Source: an unidentified eubacterium SCB49 (GTDB lineage Bacteria > Bacteroidota > Bacteroidia > Flavobacteriales > Flavobacteriaceae). From it: a DNA stretch of 64,000 nt. Below, in pieces: positions 1 to 7,485 of the stretch (its first letter is position 1; each line of letters begins with the position of its first letter). The position numbers were made by a program, and so were the translations under genes. The stretch is from contig ABCO01000001.1 of assembly GCA_000170815.1 (NCBI GenBank), positions 1-64,000 of the forward strand, given 5' to 3'. The notes beneath the pieces were generated by a model, which saw only the letters and a list, made by a program, of their open reading frames with translations, did not search any database and was not told where the DNA came from.

Positions 1-341
1 GAACACAAATAGCAATAGCACTCAAACGGTACTTTAAAGCAACAGATGCTAGTGGAAATGAAAGCACTTGTTCTTTTGAGCTAACTGTAGTCGAAATACT
101 AGAAATAAGCGATATCGCTATTGTAAATTTCAACCTTTACCCAAATCCAGCAACAACACAGATCACGATAAAAGGTGATTTTGAGATTGCAACAGTAGAA
201 ATTTATAATTTACTTGGGCAAAAAGTTATGCATAGTTCTTCGGAAATTTTAAACATCCAAGATCTCGCTAATGCAATGTACCTTGTTAATATTACAGATA
301 CAAATGGTAACAAAGCAGTAAAACGATTTATTAAAAAATAA
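1..341 (+). CDS. T9SS cargo protein, C-terminal part (HYR-like repeat end plus type A sorting domain)
   Basis: The gene enters from the left edge; its reading frame begins at base 3. The first residues contain ATDASGNESTCSF, which looks like the closing strand of an HYR/Ig-like repeat. The last 70 or so residues hold NLYPNPATTQITI, VEIYNLLGQKV and a final AVKRFIKK, the pattern of a T9SS type A sorting domain. Such a domain directs outer-membrane export and is cleaved off at the surface. The catalytic or binding part lies outside the window, so the function cannot be told. A strong terminator follows at 361. Confidence 0.85.
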   Translation, partial: TQIAIALKRYFKATDASGNESTCSFELTVVEILEISDIAIVNFNLYPNPATTQITIKGDFEIATVEIYNLLGQKVMHSSSEILNIQDLANAMYLVNITDTNGNKAVKRFIKK

Positions 342-360
342 TTTATTTGTTTAATGATGA

Positions 361-390
361 GCCCCGACGAAAGTTGGGGCTTTTTTTTTT
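361..390 (+). terminator. Intrinsic terminator of the T9SS cargo gene
   Basis: An 8-bp stem (GCCCCGAC with GTTGGGGC, one G-T pair) closes a GAAA tetraloop and is followed by ten T residues. It starts 20 bases after the stop codon. Confidence 0.9.
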
Positions 391-834
391 GCAAAAAAAT
401 AAAGTGCCTCGATGCAAGCAAAAGAGATATTAATCTAGATGATTATTGGGTCACAAAAAAGAGAAACACAAATTCAAAATAAAAATACATAACTCGCATT
501 CTTTGCTCAAGGCAAGAGTAGCAAACATATTTACAACAACAACAACAAATACATCCCATTACTAGCAGTGTTTGTACTTTAGAATAACCCTTAAATCTCA
601 ATAGCTTTAAATCATTAAAAATCAATAGTAATGTTTTAGAAACTCAAAACCGCTTTTTAGAAGTTCAAGTAAAATTTAGGAGGCATATCTCATTATGTTT
701 GTAATGTGTAAAGCTTAACATCTAACCAAATAAATTAATCACTAAGAGCCCCATCTTATTTACAGATGGGGTTTTTATCTTTAGGTATAATTTTTTTTGT
801 AAATTCATATTTATTAAGTAGTAATAAGTCACCA
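391..834. other. 444-bp gap without a recognised gene
   Basis: No convincing protein gene is present. The stretch holds a CAA trinucleotide run near 533-547, an AGGAGG at 678-683 followed 11 bases later by a seven-codon reading frame (695-718), and a terminator hairpin at 749-776. A terminator with no gene in front of it suggests a small RNA or a leader that controls the histidine kinase downstream; this is inference only. Confidence 0.4.
749..776 (+). terminator. Orphan terminator or attenuator upstream of the histidine kinase
   Basis: A perfect 8-bp stem (CCCCATCT with AGATGGGG) encloses a 7-nt loop and is followed by TTTTT. It lies 59 bases before the likely kinase start and more than 350 bases after the previous terminator, so it ends either a small RNA or an attenuated leader. 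Confidence 0.65.
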
Positions 835-2709
835 ATGTCAAAACAGTTCTGCTTCATATTTTTGCTCATTGCCACGTTTAGTTTTGGGCAGGACTCAAAC
901 TGGGATACACTTTCGCCAGAACTCGCTACTTATAAAAAACAAGATACCATAAGGTTGCAATTATTACTAGACGCCACTAGATATTATGAAGTTCGCAATC
1001 TTAAAGACAGTGACACACTATTTAAAGAAGCCGAAAAAATTGCCGCACAATTAAATATTCCAAAATTTAACGGAAGATTATTACTCACACAATCCCGTTA
1101 TAAATTACTGGAAGGAATATACAACCTAGCCACAGATAAGTTATTACTAGCCATCCCGTTATTAGAAGAAAGTAATGATCAGTATTATTTAAGAGAAGCG
1201 GCTATCATCCAAGCAGAAATTGATCGCGAAAACGATAATTTTTTAAAAGCAGTACGTGATCTTAAAACTGCAGTTCTAGAAGTAGACATGCCTGAAGATA
1301 AATTTCAACTCGCAGAACTTTATTTGCATTTAGGTATCGTGTATATGAATATTAATAATGATGAAACCTATAAAAAGGCAATACCTCAGTTAAAAAAAGC
1401 AAAAAAATTATTTATTGAAATAGGCAGTAAAACGGGTGTTGGTTTAACAAATATAAGACTGGCTCGGTTTTATAAAATTGAAAGTTTAAAAACGGGAAAA
1501 CAAATAAATCATGAGATAGCAATGAATTTTGCTAGAGATGCTACCGAGCTTTTTAAAGAAAAACAACAAACAGCAAATGAGGCTTATGGTTATTACACCA
1601 TGGGAACATCAAAATCAATTATTGGTGATCACGAAGCGTCAATCCCTTATTATAAAAATTCGCTAAAAAAATATGAAGAGGCAGGAAATCTCATCTTTGC
1701 TATGCGCGTAAACCAACATCTATTTGTTGCCTATTCTATAACAAAACAACAAGACAAAGCGAAACAGTCTAACGCACAATTTGTAAAAATAAAAGACTCT
1801 ATTTTTAGTATAGAAAAGCGCCAACTTATTGCAGATGCACAAACTAGGTTTGAGACAGCAAAAGTAAAGGCAGATAAAGAGAAAGCAGAAATTAGAGAAG
1901 AACGTAATTTATACTACTTTATAGGTTCAGCTATGATAGGAGTTCTTATCTCATTAGTATCTTTATTTTTCTTCAGAAATTTAAAACACCGAAGAAAAAC
2001 AGAAATAATTAGCCTTGAACTTCAAGAAACCCAAAAGAGACTCGCGCTAGAAAAACAATACCGCGATAGCGAATTGAAAGCGCTAAAAGCTCAAATGAAT
2101 CCTCATTTTATTTTTAATGCACTAAATAGTATTCAAGAATACATCATCTTAAATCAAAAAAACTTGGCTAGTGAATATCTAGGTAAATTTGCAGACTTAA
2201 TGCGTAAATACCTCTACTACAGTGATGCTGGAGGTATTTCTATTGAAGACGAAGTTAGATGTTTAAAAATGTATTTAGAACTCGAAGAACTTAGGTTTGA
2301 AGACAAGTTAACTTATAGTATTAACGTTTCAGAAGACATAAAACAAGAAGATACAATCATACCTACAATGCTCATACAACCCTATGTAGAGAATGCACTA
2401 AAACACGGACTTCTACATCGTAAAACCAATAGAAAATTAAGTGTAAAATTCAAGATGGCAAATACAAATACAATTCATTGTATCATTGAAGATAACGGAA
2501 TAGGTAGAGCAGCCTCTAGTCTGAAAAGAAAGAAAAGAAAAGAAGATCATCAGTCTTTTGCTTCTAAGGCAACAGCAAATAGACTCTCGCTATTAAATCA
2601 CGGTAAAGAACAACAAATAGGTGTACTTTATACAGATTTAACCAACGATGATGACACACCAAAAGGAACAAGAGTACAACTCACAATTCCTCTAATAAAA
2701 AAAGAATAG
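835..2709 (+). CDS. TPR-containing sensor histidine kinase, LytS/YpdA (His_kinase) family
   Basis: The protein is 624 residues long if translation begins at the ATG that opens a signal peptide (MSKQFCFIFLL, ending near FGQ). An in-frame start at 766 is rejected because it lies inside a terminator hairpin. The N-terminal 350 or so residues are helical TPR-like repeats in the periplasm. One membrane segment (YYFIGSAMIGVLISLVSLFFF) comes before a cytoplasmic kinase with the H-box AQMNPHFIFNALNSIQEY (His about residue 424), the N-box QPYVENALKHG and the G-box EDNGIGRA. This is the PF06580 class, which normally signals to a LytTR-type response regulator. No regulator gene is next to it here. Confidence 0.9.
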   Translation: MSKQFCFIFLLIATFSFGQDSNWDTLSPELATYKKQDTIRLQLLLDATRYYEVRNLKDSDTLFKEAEKIAAQLNIPKFNGRLLLTQSRYKLLEGIYNLATDKLLLAIPLLEESNDQYYLREAAIIQAEIDRENDNFLKAVRDLKTAVLEVDMPEDKFQLAELYLHLGIVYMNINNDETYKKAIPQLKKAKKLFIEIGSKTGVGLTNIRLARFYKIESLKTGKQINHEIAMNFARDATELFKEKQQTANEAYGYYTMGTSKSIIGDHEASIPYYKNSLKKYEEAGNLIFAMRVNQHLFVAYSITKQQDKAKQSNAQFVKIKDSIFSIEKRQLIADAQTRFETAKVKADKEKAEIREERNLYYFIGSAMIGVLISLVSLFFFRNLKHRRKTEIISLELQETQKRLALEKQYRDSELKALKAQMNPHFIFNALNSIQEYIILNQKNLASEYLGKFADLMRKYLYYSDAGGISIEDEVRCLKMYLELEELRFEDKLTYSINVSEDIKQEDTIIPTMLIQPYVENALKHGLLHRKTNRKLSVKFKMANTNTIHCIIEDNGIGRAASSLKRKKRKEDHQSFASKATANRLSLLNHGKEQQIGVLYTDLTNDDDTPKGTRVQLTIPLIKKE

Positions 2710-2723
2710 CGTAAAATAAATAG

Positions 2724-2731
2724 TACTTTTG
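2724..2731 (+). promoter_or_regulatory. -7 box of small membrane peptide 1
   Basis: TACTTTTG matches the Bacteroidota -7 consensus TAnnTTTG and lies 16 bases before the start codon at 2748. No TTG is seen at the ideal -33 position. Confidence 0.4.
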
Positions 2732-2747
2732 CTTAAAAATATAAACC

Positions 2748-2849
2748 ATGAAAATAATAGAATTTATAGGAGGCCCAGGTTTATTTTTAATTTTGGCCAT
2801 TTTAGTCGTTGTGGTTGTAGTCTACAACAAATTCAAAAATCGTAGATAA
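2748..2849 (+). CDS. 33-residue single-pass membrane peptide
   Basis: A short reading frame (MKIIEFIGGPG, then a long L/I/V segment, then YNKFKNRR) encodes one membrane helix with a basic tail. It has a TACTTTTG box 16 bases upstream. The next gene has the same plan and the same YNKxKN ending, which supports both as real paralogous genes. Function is unknown. Candidate roles are a regulator or subunit of a membrane complex; the sequence gives no further clue. Confidence 0.55.
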   Translation: MKIIEFIGGPGLFLILAILVVVVVVYNKFKNRR

Positions 2850-2905
2850 CCTCGTATCAAAACACCCACTTTTGATTATCTGACTTACAAGCAAAACAAA
2901 AAACT

Positions 2906-3049
2906 ATGGAAATTTTTGAAAAATTAACAGGAAGAGATGGCCTAATAATACTTGGACTCATTGTTATGATTGTCTTTCTCTACAATAAGTACAAAAACTA
3001 TCGCTATATCAAGGATATGGAAAAACGTAGAAAAAATAAGGATAACTAA
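2906..3049 (+). CDS. 47-residue single-pass membrane peptide, paralogue of its neighbour
   Basis: MEIFEKLTGRDG leads into a hydrophobic helix (about residues 13-25), then YNKYKNYR and a lysine/arginine-rich tail of about 20 residues. The helix and the YNKxKN junction repeat those of the peptide at 2748, 56 bases upstream. The charged tail should lie in the cytoplasm by the positive-inside rule. The stop codon lies three bases before the queD -7 box. Function is unknown. Confidence 0.55.
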   Translation: MEIFEKLTGRDGLIILGLIVMIVFLYNKYKNYRYIKDMEKRRKNKDN

Positions 3050-3051
3050 GC

Positions 3052-3059
3052 TATCTTTG
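3052..3059 (+). promoter_or_regulatory. -7 box of queD
   Basis: TATCTTTG matches TAnnTTTG and ends only 4 bases before the queD start codon, so transcription should begin at or next to the ATG. Confidence 0.5.
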
Positions 3060-3063
3060 CCAT

Positions 3064-3516
3064 ATGTCAAAAATTCGTATTACAAAACAATTTTCTTTTG
3101 AAACCGGTCACGCACTTTATGGGTATGATGGTAAATGTCGTAACGTACACGGTCACAGTTACAAATTATCTGTAACGGTTATTGGTACCCCTATTGCTGA
3201 TAGCAACCACGTAAAATTTGGGATGGTTATAGATTTTACTGATCTCAAAAAAATTGTAACAGAAGAGATTGTTGATGTCTTTGACCACGCAACAGTATTT
3301 AATAAAAACACGCCACACGTAGAGCTGGCAAAAGAACTAAGTGACCGTGGTCATTGCGTGCTACTGGTAGACTACCAACCTACTAGCGAGATGATGGTTA
3401 TAGACTTTGCCGAAAAAATTAAGCAACGTCTCCCAGAAAACATCTCATTATTCTCGTTAAGACTTCAAGAAACTACTACCAGTTTTGCCGAATGGTTTGC
3501 GAGTGACAACGAATAG
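3064..3516 (+). CDS. queD: 6-carboxytetrahydropterin synthase
   Basis: A 150-residue protein of the 6-pyruvoyltetrahydropterin synthase/QueD family, which converts dihydroneopterin triphosphate to 6-carboxytetrahydropterin in queuosine synthesis. The zinc ligands are visible as His16 (ETGHALYG) and His29/His31 (VHGHSY), with the nucleophile Cys25 between them. RLQETTTSFAEW near the end carries the substrate-binding glutamate. Length is normal. No other queuosine gene is nearby. Confidence 0.9.
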   Translation: MSKIRITKQFSFETGHALYGYDGKCRNVHGHSYKLSVTVIGTPIADSNHVKFGMVIDFTDLKKIVTEEIVDVFDHATVFNKNTPHVELAKELSDRGHCVLLVDYQPTSEMMVIDFAEKIKQRLPENISLFSLRLQETTTSFAEWFASDNE

Positions 3517-3656
3517 CTAATTAGCGGCTAGTCTATACTATTTTTTTGTTTTTTAAACTTAAATAACACAAAAGATTACTTCGGAAATAGCCAAAACCGG
3601 CTAAATGCTAAATTAAAACCTCTGCTAATTACTACTTACTGATTTACTGAAAACCC

Positions 3657-3664
3657 TATCTTTG
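3657..3664 (+). promoter_or_regulatory. -7 box of lpxH-like gene
   Basis: TATCTTTG lies four bases before the ATG at 3669, the same near-leaderless geometry as queD. Confidence 0.5.
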
Positions 3665-3668
3665 CAGT

Positions 3669-4427
3669 ATGCAAATCCCTCCCGGAAAAAAAATATATTT
3701 CTCTAGTGACAACCATTTAGGCGCTCCCACAGCTGCCGAGAGTTTACCTCGCGAAAAGAAATTTGTACGCTGGCTTGACGAAATAAAAGAAGATGCAGCG
3801 GCTATTTTTTTATTAGGAGATTTATTTGACTTCTGGTTTGAATACAGAACCGTAGTCCCTAAAGGCTTTGTCCGTGCCTTAGGCAAACTTGCCGAAATAA
3901 GTGATAGCGGAATCCCAATCTATTTTTTTGTTGGAAATCACGACTTGTGGATGAAAGACTATTTTGAAAAAGAATTAAACATTCCTACATATCGTGATGT
4001 AAAAGAATTTACTTTTAATGATAAAGTGTTCTTAGTAGGTCACGGCGATGGCAAAGGCCCAGGAGATAATGGCTATAAAAGAATGAAAAAGGTCTTTACA
4101 AATCCTATCTTTAATTGGCTTTTTAGATGGTTTCATCCAGAAATGGGAATGCGTCTAGCACAATATCTTTCGGTAAAAAACAAATTGATTTCTGGCGAAG
4201 ATGACAAGAAGTTTTTAGGAGAAGACAACGAGTGGCTAGCACTGTATGCTAAACGTAAACTAGAGACCAAACATTATGATTATTTCGTTTTTGGGCATAG
4301 ACACCTCAATATGGAAATACAAGTGGGAGAACATTCCACATATTTCAATTTAGGTGATTGGATTACACAATATACGTACGGAGTTTTTGATGGCGAAAAT
4401 TTCAGCCTAAAAACCTTTGAAGAATAA
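3669..4427 (+). CDS. lpxH: UDP-2,3-diacylglucosamine diphosphatase (metallophosphoesterase)
   Basis: The 252 residues carry the calcineurin-like metal motifs in order: SSDNHLG (Asp14, His16), LLGDLFDFWFE, VGNHDLWM, VGHGDGKG and FGHRH. The GDLFDFW and HGDGKG patterns are those of LpxH-type enzymes, which hydrolyse UDP-2,3-diacylglucosamine to lipid X at the cytoplasmic face in lipid A synthesis. The gene stands alone and converges on the thioesterase gene, with 5 bases between the two stop codons. The exact substrate is inferred from the family. Confidence 0.85.
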   Translation: MQIPPGKKIYFSSDNHLGAPTAAESLPREKKFVRWLDEIKEDAAAIFLLGDLFDFWFEYRTVVPKGFVRALGKLAEISDSGIPIYFFVGNHDLWMKDYFEKELNIPTYRDVKEFTFNDKVFLVGHGDGKGPGDNGYKRMKKVFTNPIFNWLFRWFHPEMGMRLAQYLSVKNKLISGEDDKKFLGEDNEWLALYAKRKLETKHYDYFVFGHRHLNMEIQVGEHSTYFNLGDWITQYTYGVFDGENFSLKTFEE

Positions 4428-4432
4428 ACGTA

Positions 4433-4942
4433 TTACTCAAAAAGCGCCTTTAACTCTGTAGCATCTTCGGGCTTAATTTTTTTAGCCAATAGCAAACTCA
4501 ATTGCTTTCTTCGTAACGCAGCGTCAAAACGCTCTTTTTCTAATGCAGATTCAGGAATAATAGGCGGAACAGGAACTGGACTCCCCATTTCATCTACCGC
4601 AACAAAGGTGTATATACCTTCGTTTGCCTTGCTTTTTACTCCACTTTCTCTATCTTCTATCCAAACATCCATATAGACTTCCATAGAGCTTGTAAATGCA
4701 CGAGAAACATTTGCTTCTACAGTGACTACACTACCTAGTGGTATCATTTTATTAAAGGCAACATGATTTACCGAAGCAGTAACCACAATACGACGACTGT
4801 GTCTTCTAGCGGCAATACTCGCTGCACGATCCATACGGGCTAATAATTCGCCTCCAAACAGATTTCCTATTGGATTCGTTTCACTAGGTAAAACAAGGTC
4901 TGTAATTACAGTACAAGATGCTGAGGGTGTTTTTGCTTCCAT
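4433..4942 (-). CDS. Acyl-CoA thioesterase, YciA-like hot-dog fold
   Basis: The 169-residue protein begins with NPIGNLFGGELLARMDRAA, the signature of the hot-dog acyl-CoA thioesterases (YciA/BACH type), in which the aspartate after the GG-LL segment is catalytic. A single hot-dog domain is followed by a short charged tail. It would hydrolyse acyl-CoA in the cytoplasm; chain length cannot be told. A TACCTTTG box lies about 40 bases upstream of the start. Confidence 0.85.
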   Translation of the reverse strand: MEAKTPSASCTVITDLVLPSETNPIGNLFGGELLARMDRAASIAARRHSRRIVVTASVNHVAFNKMIPLGSVVTVEANVSRAFTSSMEVYMDVWIEDRESGVKSKANEGIYTFVAVDEMGSPVPVPPIIPESALEKERFDAALRRKQLSLLLAKKIKPEDATELKALFE

Positions 4943-4981
4943 ATGTATTGCCCAAAATTATGGGTGATTTTATTTTTTTTG

Positions 4982-4989
4982 CAAAGGTA
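4982..4989 (-). promoter_or_regulatory. -7 box of the thioesterase gene
   Basis: Read on the minus strand this is TACCTTTG, followed by a leader of about 30 bases before the start codon at 4942. The leader contains an A/T run. Confidence 0.45.
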
Positions 4990-5090
4990 AGACCATTTCA
5001 GTAAGTGTACTCTGAAAGAAATGATAAATGTTTGTGGTCGTAAAATGAAAAGGAATTCGCTAGTGTTGCTACTTAGCTAAAAAAAGGTTT

Positions 5091-6026
5091 TTATAGCGCT
5101 TGCACTAATAACCAAGCATCACGATTTTCTGTTTGCTTTATCTCTCTAAGTGCTTTTTGAGCTTCTAATCTAGTCGCATAACTGTTGTACACTACTTGAT
5201 GAAGACCAAAGCGATTTTCTCCTAAATACTTTGCAGAATATCCTTTATCGCTTAGTTGCTCTATTTTTTTTCGAGCATTAGCCTCTACTCTAAAAGCACC
5301 AGCTACAATATGATAACGTCCCGTTTCTTTTGGTACCGAAATATTAATTGCCGGTAATGGGTTAGAAAATGAAAAAGTTGCTTCTTGTATTTGAACCCCC
5401 ACAAGACTATCTGCTTTTTGTTTTTGTACAAAATTATGGTTTGCCACATCACCTTCATACCATTTTATTCCACCTAAACCAATTAAGCTAAGTGCAAGAA
5501 CACCAATTGCTGCATAACGCAAATAAGGCATCTTTTTACGACGCTCTGGTGTAAATAATAAAGGAGCTGTTTTTTCAAGTGCTTCTGTTTCCTTTTTGTA
5601 AACTTCACGTTGTACAGGAATAGAAGCTACAGAAGCCAAACCAAAAGAAGCTGTACTAAAAGTTTCTGTTTGAGAAGGTATAAATTGTACGCGTTGTTCT
5701 TTATTAAGTAAAAACGTTCCAATCTGAGGGATAACAACCTCTTTATCTTCTGTTAAACTCAATGAAAGTTTTGCAGTATAATTTCTTATTTGTTGCAAGG
5801 CTGCCTCGTAAGTCACCCCATCAACAGTAGCTACATAGTTAGCAAGCAAGCCGTCGTTAGTTTGTAACATACGATTAAAAGAAACCTGTTTACCAGGAGG
5901 AAACATTGTGTTGTTTATTCCATCAATAGTAGCAGACTGATACTGAGTTAAAAACGCCCCAAATCCTGGGATGATAACACATTCATATCTGTATAAAAGG
6001 TCTTTTATGTAAGTGGCTAGTTGCAT
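5091..6026 (-). CDS. HU-like (CCDC81-type) and SPOR domain membrane protein
   Basis: The 311-residue protein has three parts. Residues 1-115 resemble the two prokaryotic CCDC81-like HU domains (YIKDLLYRYECVIIPGFGAFL, later IPQIGTFLLN). A single membrane segment (YAAIGVLALSLIGLGGI) lies near residues 172-188. A C-terminal SPOR domain (GRYHIVAGAFRVEANARK to the end) follows in the periplasm; SPOR domains bind denuded septal glycan. The layout suggests a link between a cytoplasmic DNA- or protein-binding module and the division septum, which is inference. The best promoter match in the window lies directly upstream. Confidence 0.8.
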   Translation of the reverse strand: MQLATYIKDLLYRYECVIIPGFGAFLTQYQSATIDGINNTMFPPGKQVSFNRMLQTNDGLLANYVATVDGVTYEAALQQIRNYTAKLSLSLTEDKEVVIPQIGTFLLNKEQRVQFIPSQTETFSTASFGLASVASIPVQREVYKKETEALEKTAPLLFTPERRKKMPYLRYAAIGVLALSLIGLGGIKWYEGDVANHNFVQKQKADSLVGVQIQEATFSFSNPLPAINISVPKETGRYHIVAGAFRVEANARKKIEQLSDKGYSAKYLGENRFGLHQVVYNSYATRLEAQKALREIKQTENRDAWLLVQAL

Positions 6027-6031
6027 TGAGA

Positions 6032-6061
6032 CAAATATAATTTTAATTTTATTTTGACCAA
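6032..6061 (-). promoter_or_regulatory. Near-consensus Bacteroidota promoter of the HU-SPOR gene
   Basis: On the minus strand a TTG (6059-6061) is followed after exactly 19 bases by TATATTTG (6032-6039), the full -33/-7 arrangement. Only five bases separate the -7 box from the start codon, so the mRNA should be leaderless or nearly so. Confidence 0.7.
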
Positions 6062-6130
6062 GGTTGAAGCGCTTCGTTTTATCAACAAATGAAAAAAAAA
6101 TCTCAAAAAAAACCCTTACATTTAGCTTCT

Positions 6131-7231
6131 ATGCTCACAGACAAAGAATTACAATACATGCTCGCGCTACAACGCGTTCCAAATTTAGGAGACACCTCTG
6201 CAAAAAAGTTGTTGCATCATGTTGGTTCTGCAGAAGGGATTTTTAATGAGAAAAAAACAAATCTTCTTAAAATAGATGGTATTGGCGGTTTTAGACTAAA
6301 AGCATTAGATAACAAACAATGGTTAGACGATGCAGAGGCAGAACTTCGGTTTATAGAAGATAATAATATTGAAGTTACTTATTTTAAAGACAAAAAATAC
6401 CCAGAACGACTTAAGCATTGTTTAGATGGTCCTATTTTATTTTTTCAAGTAGGAAATATTGATTTAGTTGGTAAAAAGATAATTTCTATCGTTGGTACCC
6501 GTAAAGTAACGAGTTATGGTGTTCATTTTTGTGAAAAGCTCATTGAAGATCTAGCACCACTTAATCCTATAATCGTATCTGGTTTTGCATATGGTGTTGA
6601 TATTACTGCCCATAAGGCTGCAATAACAAATAACCTACAAACCATTGGGTGTTTTGCACACGGACTCAATCAAGTCTATCCAAAAGTGCATAAAAAATAT
6701 ATGTCGCAAGTAGAAGCTAATGGAGGTTTTATCTCTGAGTTTTGGAGCACAGATGCTTTTGACCGGTCTAACTTTTTAAAACGAAATCGCATTATCGCAG
6801 GTATGAGCGAAGCCACCATTGTTATAGAATCTGCAGACAAAGGCGGAAGCCTAGTTACCGCAGGTATAGCAAATAGTTACAGTCGTGAGGTTTTTGCTGT
6901 ACCAGGTCGCGCTTTCGACTCCCAAAGTCAAGGATGTAACAAGCTTATAAAATCTAACCAAGCACATCTTGTTACGGGTGCAGAAGACATTATCTTTCAT
7001 CTTGGTTGGCAAGTAGAGAATAAAAAACCACAGCAAACTTCGTTATTTGTAGAACTTACCGATGAAGAAAAAATAGTGTTTAACTACTTAAAAGGAAAAG
7101 AAAAAGAACTCCTTGACATCATTGCAATAGAGTGTAAAATCCCTACCTACAAAGCGGCCACCCTATTATTAAACATGGAAATAAAAGGTGTAATTAGACC
7201 TTTACCCGGAAAATTGTTTCAGCTAGCATAA
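6131..7231 (+). CDS. dprA: DNA-processing protein DprA (Smf)
   Basis: The enzyme-free DNA-binding protein loads RecA on incoming single strands during natural transformation. The Rossmann core shows SIVGTRKVTSYG, SGFAYGVDITAHKAA, KRNRIIAGMSE and KGGSLVTAG-ANSYSREVFAVPG, followed by a C-terminal winged-helix segment (about residues 305-365). I start at MLTDKELQY because homologues begin there; an in-frame ATG at 6089 would add 14 lysine-rich residues. Total length of 366 is usual. The gene is divergent from the HU-SPOR gene. It is the only competence gene in the window. Confidence 0.92.
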   Translation: MLTDKELQYMLALQRVPNLGDTSAKKLLHHVGSAEGIFNEKKTNLLKIDGIGGFRLKALDNKQWLDDAEAELRFIEDNNIEVTYFKDKKYPERLKHCLDGPILFFQVGNIDLVGKKIISIVGTRKVTSYGVHFCEKLIEDLAPLNPIIVSGFAYGVDITAHKAAITNNLQTIGCFAHGLNQVYPKVHKKYMSQVEANGGFISEFWSTDAFDRSNFLKRNRIIAGMSEATIVIESADKGGSLVTAGIANSYSREVFAVPGRAFDSQSQGCNKLIKSNQAHLVTGAEDIIFHLGWQVENKKPQQTSLFVELTDEEKIVFNYLKGKEKELLDIIAIECKIPTYKAATLLLNMEIKGVIRPLPGKLFQLA

Positions 7232-7453
7232 CTACATTGCCTGCTTGTACACAGTCTAAGATCGTGGTCTTGATTATTTTAAAATAATTTATACAATTAA
7301 ATCATTAAGCTTAAGCAATACCCCCTTAGTCACTTTAAGTATATTGACTACAAGAAACGCAATAACAATCTTAATCAAAGATTTCTCACTTCGTTTTTCA
7401 ACCCAAGTTTAAAAAACTTCTAACTTCCAACTCTCAACTCTCTAAATTTCACT

Positions 7454-7461
7454 TATTTTTG
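7454..7461 (+). promoter_or_regulatory. -7 box of purD
   Basis: TATTTTTG followed by CACC lies 24 bases before the purD start codon at 7486. The 222 bases between dprA and this box show no other structure. Confidence 0.5.
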
Positions 7462-7485
7462 CACCCTCAATTAAACACAATAACT

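Noticed and set aside
533..547. CAA trinucleotide run as a CRISPR or variable repeat
   Set aside because: It has only five units, no spacers and no nearby cas genes; no CRISPR array was seen in the window.
443..625. Minus-strand frame of 60 codons in the leader gap
   Set aside because: It has low-complexity cysteine runs from the CAA repeat, no homology I recognise and no promoter.
766..834. Longer N-terminus for the histidine kinase beginning at 766
   Set aside because: The start would lie inside the terminator hairpin at 749-776, and the ATG at 835 opens a clear signal peptide.
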